Shown here: in pieces, positions 11,401 to 20,400 of the stretch
Layout of the letters: each line of letters opens with the position of its first letter
How positions within the stretch are numbered: the stretch's first letter is position 1
Source: Semisulcospira habei
Taxonomy: Eukaryota > Mollusca > Gastropoda > Semisulcospiridae
Direction: 5' to 3'
Length of the DNA: 64,000 nucleotides
Assembly (NCBI GenBank): GCA_036245525.1
Contig: BTPG01000005.1
Location: forward strand, 117,472,119 to 117,536,118
Program-made: the position numbers and the translations under genes
Notes under the pieces: generated by a model
Seen by the model: only the letters and a program-made list of their open reading frames with translations
Database searches by the model: none
Told to the model about the DNA's origin: nothing

Positions 11401-14400
11401 TGTATAGCGCTTTTCTGGTCCGATTTTCAGCGAGCGATTCCGAGGTCGACACACACAGTACACGGCTATTTTTAGTATCAAAATGTAGGGAATTGTGTCA
11501 AGAAATAGTTCTACACGTGGCCCGGTCGATTTATCAACAATCATGGAAAATATTGATACAAATATGAAAAACTTGATGGTTTTTTCATGTTTTCTGCGCA
11601 AAGGAAACATTTTAGACACCCAGTTTTAGGGCTTAAATGAAAGAAAAAAACGCACTCGTTCAAATGCGCTATTAGGTTAATGTATGCGTGCTCTGTCGAC
11701 GTCACAATCACATGATTTTCACCACGTGCGTTCGCGAGACCGAGCTTGCGTACAAGTCAAAATGGCCGCCTCCAGTGCTTTCACTTTGCCGTGCTCTATC
11801 CAGGATACTGGCGTCCAATTGCGTAAGTAATATTAACTTTCTTGTTTTGAATTTGTTAATATGTTTATTCTGAAGTATATGCCTAAAGATTATGGGTTAT
11901 TGTTTTACGTTAAGCAATACAATTTGCAGGAAAGAAGACGGGTTACAAGCTAGCTAGGAGTTTCTTTGTTGACGTTCGGGCAGGTCGCCAATCTGTAAAA
12001 TATGTCATATAAAACAGCTCACAACCACTACAATCCTATTGAGATAGTTTACATAAGCGTTCTGCTACAAGCCAATTTTTTTCTAGCGTTAGATGGTGGT
12101 TAACAATTGAGTAATCAACGATTTTTCTCGGGTCGGTCTTTGAAGTTAGTCTATGCAAGGGAGGTAATTTTTGAATAAGATCGCTTCCGGTGGTTGTGAA
12201 AACGAAACTCGTTAGGAATTTTAACACGTTTCAGCCTCTGTTGTTCGTGTAAAGTACTCTTTGCGTATATCTGTATCACGATCTACTAATTATTTGATAG
12301 TCTTCTGTTCTTTTCTAACTAGTAGATTTGCATTTTAAGGCAAAGCCACCTGGCAATAGCGGATTAGCACTAGCATTATCAGCAACCCCCTCCCCCCTCT
12401 CTCTCTTCCCCCCCCCCCCCCCCCCCACTTATCTCTAAAAGAAAAAAATCAGTCTTACTTAAGGTATTTATTTTATACTTCCAGGAGATGATCAGTTCCA
12501 TAATCTCAAGAAAGTGTTCCTGGCTGAGGGAAGGGATAGAAGGCCAAACATTCACGATGTCACACCAACAAACAACCTACTACTCATGCAGATTTACCTG
12601 CTGCGAGAACATGGAGGGAAATCGTACTATGAAGCTGCGGCCTTTGTGCAGCACTTGTTTCCAGACTTGACTTTTAACAAGATTCGTCACAATCATGATT
12701 GCACACGTAAGAACGAGATGGGAAAGTTTTAAAGACTGAGTGAGAAGCAAGAGAAGTTCCTCAAGGAAGAGTTCGACACCAGTGGTGTGGGGTTCCATCT
12801 GAGAGATTGTTGGCTGACTCGACGGAGGATTCTAGAAGCAGACTGTCAGCTTTCAACTTCAAGTGATTCTACAGTGCAGTTTATTTCCTCAAAAACATTA
12901 CCGATGACATGACTGATAGGGGGAAGTGTCTACTTACTCTCAATTTTAGCCTAGGAACTCGTTGTGCCCCTGCACCAACCGGGAGGCACTCGGGGAACCC
13001 ACAGAGGGGCCGAGAGTGATCTCCCGTGACTGCCCATTCGGTTCCGAGTCATGTGATGCTTACTCAGTTTAGTCTACTTAGCTCGTCTAGTGCAGACGTG
13101 TTTTTCTAGCCTCCGGCCTCGCTTACTTTCAACCGGTTTGGAACCCGTCTTTGTCCTGTGTTGGGACTTGCTTCGCTTGCGGACTCTTGCCGTGTGCTGC
13201 TACCTTCAGCTGCTTCTTCTTCTGCCTCTGCTGCCTTCTCGCCTCTTCGGTTGGCCTCCTTTCCCGCCTTCGGCGCTGTTGTGGTATGGAGGTGTCGTCC
13301 CCCGCCCCTGTTGCTGCGGAGAGGTAAGGTAGTTGATTGGCCTTCGGCCGGCCTCCAAGCGGGTCGCCGGTCGTGAGCTCTTCTCAGCCTTTGTTTGTTT
13401 AACCTGGCGCCGTGCTTTGTTTCTCAGCTTGGCCCTTGCGGCCTACGCCGTGTCGCTTAATACCTAGCGCGGGCGCATAAACTGTCTTTGTTTTTCATGC
13501 AGAGATTGACCAATGAAACATGTGTTGTGCAAGACGGCTTTCCGTCTTTTGTTGCGGTTACGTTGGGTAGCCGGGTGCTGGCGGAGCGTTGCTGCGCTCC
13601 GGACTCTTAGCTTGCCGGCCTCGTGCCTCGGCGCTCGCACCTTGGGGGGGGGGGGGGGGGGGGGGGGGGGGTGAATTGTGTGTTCACTTTGGGTATGTTG
13701 ACTTTGTCACCTTAGTTTCCCCTTTCCCCTTGTTGGGCGCCGCCACGTGCTCTCGCTTGTACGCTTGTTTGTTTGTGTGTTGCAGTTGCCAAGTGCGAAC
13801 CTGCACCCTCTGCGGCGACTTCCAGTGGCCAACGGACAACCACGCTGTATGCCTCCCTTGCTCTGGCTGTGCCTCGGGCCGCTCTTGTGACCTCTGCTCC
13901 ACGTGGCCAGAACTGAAGTGGTCGCAGCTTTGGAGATTTTACAGGCGGGGACCGGCCGTTACCTGTGAGTAACCCTCCCGTCCGAGCGTCCCCCAGTGTG
14001 TCAGGAGCAGGGACCAAGCTTGTCCGTTCGGACCCCATGGATAGGACGCCGCTTAGAACGCGTACACCCAGCACTGTTCGGACAACTGACCCTACCTTGC
14101 AGACCCCAAGTGCCGTCCTCCCTGAGCTCGGCCCAAGGGGACGCGACCCTCGCCACCCCTTGTCTGCGGTCAGTTCTCGCTCGTCTCTCACGCCCGCGCA
14201 CTCCTACGAGGAGTCAAGTTACCGGCAGGGAGCCCGCCTTTTAGCGCCCGGCTCTCAGAGACGAAGTGCTACGCGACCAAGGACTCACGACTCTAGGGCT
14301 TCTCCCTATTCGCCGCGATCTCGCTCGCCGTGCGACTCTCGTCGTCGGCATCATCATTCTCGTCGGACGCCCTCCAGCCCCCCTCGCCTGGTTGCGGCTT

Positions 14401-17400
14401 TGCCGCGGTCTTCTTCGCGCTACCGGCGGTCTTCGCCCCATCGCTCTTCGCATCGGCCGTCTTTTTCCCCTAGGCGTCGCTCCGCGCGGAGCCCTCGCCG
14501 GGAGGGTCCCCCTCATTCCCGTCCTCGTAGTCGCTCTCCCTTCTCCTCCCGGCTGGACGCCTCTCGGGGACCTCTCCGTTCTCGCCGCGGCAGTCCGCTT
14601 GCCACTCCCCCTCCTCCCCGGGACGAGGACGCCTTGAGTTTGCTGGCTGAGGATTCTGCTTCTGCCCTGCTAGGCCCAGGTAGCCGTTTCCCCGCCTCCC
14701 GCTCGTCCCTTTCGGACATCTCGGACTCTTCTCCGCTGCCTTCTTCTTCTCGCGCGGCTACGTTGCTCGCCTTGGATGAGGCCGCCCGCATCGTTTCCGC
14801 CTCCCTTCCAGTCGACGCTTGCCCTCCGTCTCCCCCCCTCAAGCGCAAGGTATCGGCCTTCGTCGATGCTGGTCGGCAGACGAAGAAGTTTAAGTCTCTT
14901 CCTCAGCCTCCTGGTTTCAGCGACATGCGGGACGCCTTCTCCGCGCACCTCCTCGCTGCCCCTAGGGAACATCAGTTTTTCGGCGACCGCAGATGGCCCC
15001 CCGGCCTCGACATCGCCTTCCGGCAGGAGTGGTACTCTGGACATTCCCAGTCCTTTGTCTGCGCTCTTCCTCCAGTGGATCCGGCGGCTGTTCTTCAGGC
15101 TGGCGGCTCTTCGCTTCTGAAACGCGCCATTCCTCGAGGTTTGGATGCTACAGCGGCCCTGGTTCGTAACACCCTTGCTTGTTCGGGCTTCCTCGAGCTT
15201 GTCACCCGAGCGGCGGTACAGCGGATAGAGGAAGCTTGGCATCCTTCCATCACTCCCCTGTTAGGAGATCTTCTCGCCCTCGCGGAGGTAGCTAATCGTG
15301 CGGCGTATCACTCATCTGTCAACGCCATGGCGGCTTCCTCCAATTGTGACCTCATGCGTCGAGATGCTGTCCTGCGGGCTTGCCGGGGTTTGCCTTCGGA
15401 CCTGCAGAACCAGTTGCGTCGTGCCCCCCTAGGTGGATCACTTCTGTTCGGCGATACCTGGTCTTCGGTTAAGGTCGCGAACTCGGATCGGTGGCCTTCC
15501 AAATCTGCGCCTTCTCGCTTTCGCTCCTCCCGCAAGGCCGCGGGTCGCGCCCTGCGGGGCTGCGGACTTCCTGCGTCCTCAGACCCCCTCCCTTCTCGTA
15601 ACCCCCGCCGCCGCCCTGCCTTTGGTCGACCCGGTCAGGTTAGCTCCTTTGCCCCCGCCCGGTCCCGACCTGCCCGTCGCCCTGGGCGTGGGCGGGCTCA
15701 CTGACTCCCTAGCTCCGCCCCCGCCGACCGTCTTGGGTCCTCCAGTCGGCGGGAGGCTTGCCCGGTTCAGCGAAGAGTGGTTTTCGCTGTTCCCAGATGA
15801 CCCCTGGATCAGGACCACCGTCTCCGACGGCCTTCGGATTTCGTTTCGCTCTCCTCCTCCGCTGCGGCGGGCCCCTCTGTGGACCGCCATGCCCTCCGAC
15901 CCGTTAAAGTCCAGCGCTCTGCGTTCCGAGGTCTCCGCTCTTCTGCAGAAGTGTTCCACAGAGGTGGTTGTGCGTCACGGCTCCCCGGCCTTCTACAGTC
16001 GCCTCTTCCTGGTGCCCAAGCCGGGCGGCAGGTGGCGCCCGATCATCGATCTTTCCAAGCTGAACTCCTTCATTTCGGCTCCTCACTTCCGCATGGAAAC
16101 CGCTCGGTCCCTCAGGGCCTCGGTGCAGCCAAGGGACTTCGCCGTGAGCTTGGATCTGTCAGATGCGTATTTACATGTTCCCATTCACCCTGCCTCCAGG
16201 AAGTACCTGCGCTTCGCCTTCGACGAAGCAGTCTACCAGTTCCGGGCCCTTCCGTTTGGTCTCAACCTCAGCCCTTGGGTATTCTCTCGCCTGATGGACG
16301 CGGTAGTGGCCAAGGCTCGTCAGTCATCGTCCAGCCCTACTTCCAATTACCTCGACGACCTCCTCCTACGCAACCAATCGGCGACCGTTTTTTCAGCGGA
16401 CAGAGACGCCTTGATCCGGCTGTTAGCGCGACTCGGTTTTCTCCTCAACAGAGGGAAATCGGATCTCTCGCCCAGTCGCCGATTCGTCCACCTAGGCATG
16501 GACTTCGCTACCGATCTGAACTTGGTTCGTCTTTCGGAACAGCGGATTCAGAGGTTAGCCTCCTTGACCGCCGATCTTTGCCGGCTAGACGCAGCCCCTG
16601 CCAGGACTTTGCTACAGCTTCTAGGAACGATGAACGCCGCTGCAGATCTCCTGCCCCTGGGGCGTCTCTACTATCGGCCCATACAGCTGCACCTCCTCCT
16701 TCACTGGCGCCCGTCCTCCGCCGACTTGGCAGCCTTGGTACCGGTCACTGCGCTTCTTCGTCCCCATCTGCTGCGATGGATGGATCCGGCGTGGCTGGCT
16801 TCGGGAGTTCCCCTCGCGTCTCCCCCTCCTCGCCTATCCCTGTGTGTCGACGCGAGCCTCTCAGGGTGGGGTGCCCACCTGTTTCCGGACTTCCGAACGA
16901 CGTCGGGAGCCTGGCCGCCAGAGATGTCTGCCCGTCACATCAACTGGTTGGAGCTTCAGGCTGTTTGGCAAGCCCTCATCACTTGGGAATCGAGTCTGCT
17001 GCACCATGAGCTCTTGGTCCTTTCCGACAACGCGACGGTGGTGGCGTACCTTCAGAAGCAAGGCGGCACACACTCTCCCGACTTGTGCATGCTCACCTAC
17101 CGGCTGATGCTTTGGTGCCAGACCCGCGGCATCTTCCTTCGAGCGAGACACATTCCGGGCCACCTGAACGTCCTCGCCGACTCGCTCTCGCGTCGTGGTC
17201 AGATGTTACACACGGAATGGACTCTTCGCCAGGACATTTTCCAGATGATCTGCGCCCACTGGGAGACTCCTCAGATCGATCTGTTTGCCACGAGGTGGAA
17301 CCATCAGCTTCCCCTATTTGTCTCCCCGGTCCCGGATCCCCTGGCCTGGGCTGTCGACGCTCTCTCCATCCCCTGGGACGGTTTGATCACCTACGCCTTT

Positions 17401-20400
17401 CCCCCGACGGTCCTTGTCCCCAAAGTCCTCCTCAAACTCCGGGGATCCAACGCCGTTGTTCTCCTGGTCGCCCCGTTTTCCTGGAACCGCTCTTGGACCA
17501 CAGACCTCCTCAGCCTCGCCATGGGCCCTCCTTTGCGCTTACCGACGCCCCGGACGATGCTCAAACAGCCTCGACAGGCCCTTTTCCACCCGTGCCCGGA
17601 GCGTCTCCTCCTTCACGCCTGGAGGTTGTGCGGCGTGCCCTCACCGCTAGAGGCTTCTCGAGTGCAGCAGTGGAGGCGATCTCTTCGGCCCGCAGACCCT
17701 CAACGCGACGCGTCTACGAGGGAAAGTGGCGAGTGCTGTGCGCCTGGTGTGAGGACCTCCGTCTCGACCCCACTGGTTTGACTCACCCCCAGCTCGCGGA
17801 CTTCTTCCTCTGGCCCCCCACCCGGGTCTGCCCTGGGGGACTTGGGTGGGGTTAGGTATTTTTTAGTTCCCAGGGTCACCCTGGTCAGCCCCACAGGGTG
17901 GGTTTTTCTCTCTATTCTGGGGCATGTGTTTCTGTCTACCCTTTGTCCATTCACCTGTATTTGCCTTTTTAAAATTCTCCCTACTGTCTGCACTGCCTGT
18001 AGCTCTTGATATTGGATGTGTGTTGCTAGATGGTCTTAGCTTTATTTAGGCCCCATGTGTTAGGTTTATTTAACGTATTTGACCGACTGGCGACATACAT
18101 TCAATGTTTTGTTTAGGTTTTTTTCACAAGCAGTGCAGGCACGTCCTGAGAAAGCCTTGTTGCTGTCTGGACGTTAAGCAATGTACAATCAATCAATCAA
18201 TCATTCTTCCTCTGGCTCTTTGGAGACCAGGGTCTCGCCCCTATCACCATCAGAGGATACCTTTCCATGATTGCCGACACTTATCGACACCTTGGACGTC
18301 CGGACCCCGGCGCCTGTAAGGACATCGCCGACCTTATGTCGCACTTCGGCTTGCGACGTCCGGTACTCCGCTCTCTCGTCCCGCGCTGGGACCTTCCCTG
18401 GGTCCTGACGTGGCTGAACTCATCCAAATTCGAACCACTGCCCTTGGCCCGCCTTCAGGACGTGACTCGTAAGACCTGCTTCCTTTTGGCCCTTGCCACA
18501 GCGGCCCGAGTCAGCGAGCTGCACGCGCTCTCGGCGCGCCCTACCTGCCTGCAATTTCATGCGGATGGCTCCGTGCACCTTCTCCCAGATCCCTCCTTCC
18601 TTGCCAAGACCAGGTCTCCACTGACGGCGCCACAAATGATCACACTGCGACCGCTGCGGGGAATGGACTTCCCTCGAGAGACCAGGCAACAAGACCCTGT
18701 GCGCGCCTTACGCGTCTATCTACGCAGAACCAAAGCCGTCCGTCGAGGACGCTCACGCCTCTTCCTGCCTCTTAGGCCCGGCAGACATGACATTTCGGCC
18801 CAGACGATCTCTTCCTGGCTACGCTGGGTCATTCGGTCCGCCTACCAGGACCTCTCCCCACAGGGAGCAAAGAGGCTTAAGATACGCGCGCACGAGGTAC
18901 GTGCCATGGCCACGAGTCTTGCCTTTGACCGGAACTGTGCTGTTAAAGACATTGTGGCGGCAGTAGGCTGGCGAGCGGAATCTACCTTCGCCCGCTTCTA
19001 CCTCCGGGATCTGGCAGGCCAGCGAGACAACCTCGCTCTGGTGGGGGACATCACGGCAGCGCAACACTCCCTCCCGGCGCCACAGGCGCCGTAGGTACGC
19101 TACTTAGCTAAAATTGTCGGGAGTTTGCGACTGGGAGGATGGCTCTGCAGGCCCCCTGGGTTATTTTGCGGACAGCGGCACCCTCCTCCTGCTCGTAATT
19201 CTCCCTATCAGTCATGTCATCGGTAATGTTTTTGAGGAAATAAATGCATTTTTCTCTAAAAGGTATTTTTTCGAAAAATACTTACCGATGACATGACTCG
19301 GAGGACCCTCCCTCCTGCCCCGCTTGCCGCTGGGAAGCTAAGTAGCCTAAACTGAGTAAGCATCACATGACTCGGAACCGGATGGGCAGTCACGGGAGAT
19401 CACTCTCGGCCCCTCTGTGGGTTCCCCGAGTGCCTCCCGGTTGGTGCAGGGGCACAACGGGTTCCTAGGCTAAAATTGAGAGTAAGTAGACACTTCCCCC
19501 TATCAGTCATGTCATCGGTAAGTATTTTTCGAAAAAATACCTTTTAGAGAAAAATGCATTTCTCTCAGCAGGACTGTTCCTTGATTTGGATGATTTCCGG
19601 AGGCAGGAAAACAGAACATTTCAAGATATGTGCACATGGTGTTATAATCTTTCTGCACAGAGTGTGGGGGTGTCTGAAATGAAGAAAATGGTCATGGCAG
19701 CAAACAGAAAGAGAGATAAAACTGCAAAGGCTGACATGGAAATATTTTTGAGGCAGCCCATGTCTTCTCTTCTTGATAGCAGTGGCAGAGCACTCGTTAA
19801 CACTGCCAACATTCCAGTGCCAAGTCAGGAAAAAGCTGCTCCATCCCCAGTCACAAAAATTCACAGCCTAAATGTCCAGTTAATGACGAAGGGAAGGGAG
19901 CTGGCCTCTGCCAGAAGAACAGTGGAAGAACTGCATGCTGTGAATGAAGCACTGAAGACAAAGATTGACACTATAGAAGGCCAGCTGACAGTTGGTTTAT
20001 CTCAACTCAAACTTCAGCAGCAGACCTTAGAGAAAACGCAACTGGCATTACAGCAGTCCCTTGTTACCCAAGATAGCCAAAAGGCAAAGTGGCCAGCAGG
20101 AGCGAAGCAGCAAGAAGAGAACCTCAGACGTCGACTTGATTACTACAAGAAACAAGGGCATCTGAAGAAAACAAATAGGCTTCGGACTAAACTGGAAGAA
20201 CAGGTTTTCAAAAATCTTCATTAATGATGTGAAAGATGTTAAAAGGCATAATCGGTACAATTTGCTGTATTGTGGAGTCATTTCAGTGACATCCACCCTG
20301 CCCTTATTTGTGGGAAACTTTGGCTGCCAGTAACATTTTCTGTTGAGGCGTTAGCTGCAGTAATCAACTTGACAAAAAATACTGTAGACAACCCAAGAAA

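Larger units (their letters stand above)
12880..19561 (+). mobile_element. DIRS-type tyrosine-recombinase retrotransposon, structurally complete
   Basis: The 6.7 kb element (about 6.3 kb without its SINE) has the DIRS layout. Inverted terminal repeats lie at 12896-13083 and 19338-19523. The outer ends are unequal, ~16 bp on the left and ~38 bp on the right. ORFs follow for gag, RT/RNase H/methyltransferase-like and tyrosine recombinase, then an internal complementary region at 19200-19299. That region is complementary to the left end followed by the right end, with a shared TTT, as expected for a DIRS circle junction. TTT lies at both outer edges and there is no conventional target duplication. 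It is GC-rich compared with its surroundings. The main ORFs are long and open; the obvious damage is the SINE in the recombinase ORF. Confidence 0.93.
11762..20224 (+). pseudogene. Unrecognised nested gene in BTF3 intron, disrupted by DIRS and a stop codon
   Basis: Exon 1 (11762-11822) encodes [20 protein letters not shown] and ends in phase 1 at GTAAGT. An exon starting at 12485, after ACTTCCAG, continues in frame through [23 protein letters not shown] and [24 protein letters not shown] at 12730-12732 interrupts it, but the frame stays open to 12882, where the DIRS element sits. It resumes in exact register at 19562 and runs to a stop at 20222-20224. The C-terminal ~130 residues are rich in Q, L, K and E and look like coiled coil. 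Including the stop position the product would be about 370 residues. I do not recognise the family. Its own intron argues against a processed retrocopy. Confidence 0.7.

Noticed and set aside
12700..12735. A mini-intron starting at GTAAGA that removes the TAA in the nested gene
   Set aside because: No acceptor in range restores a sensible frame, and the residues on both sides of the TAA read as continuous protein, so a nonsense mutation is simpler.
13712..15242. Long reverse-strand ORFs of 100-190 codons across the DIRS element
   Set aside because: They are shadows of the GC-rich gag and RT ORFs, have no recognisable motifs and lie opposite well-supported coding sequence.
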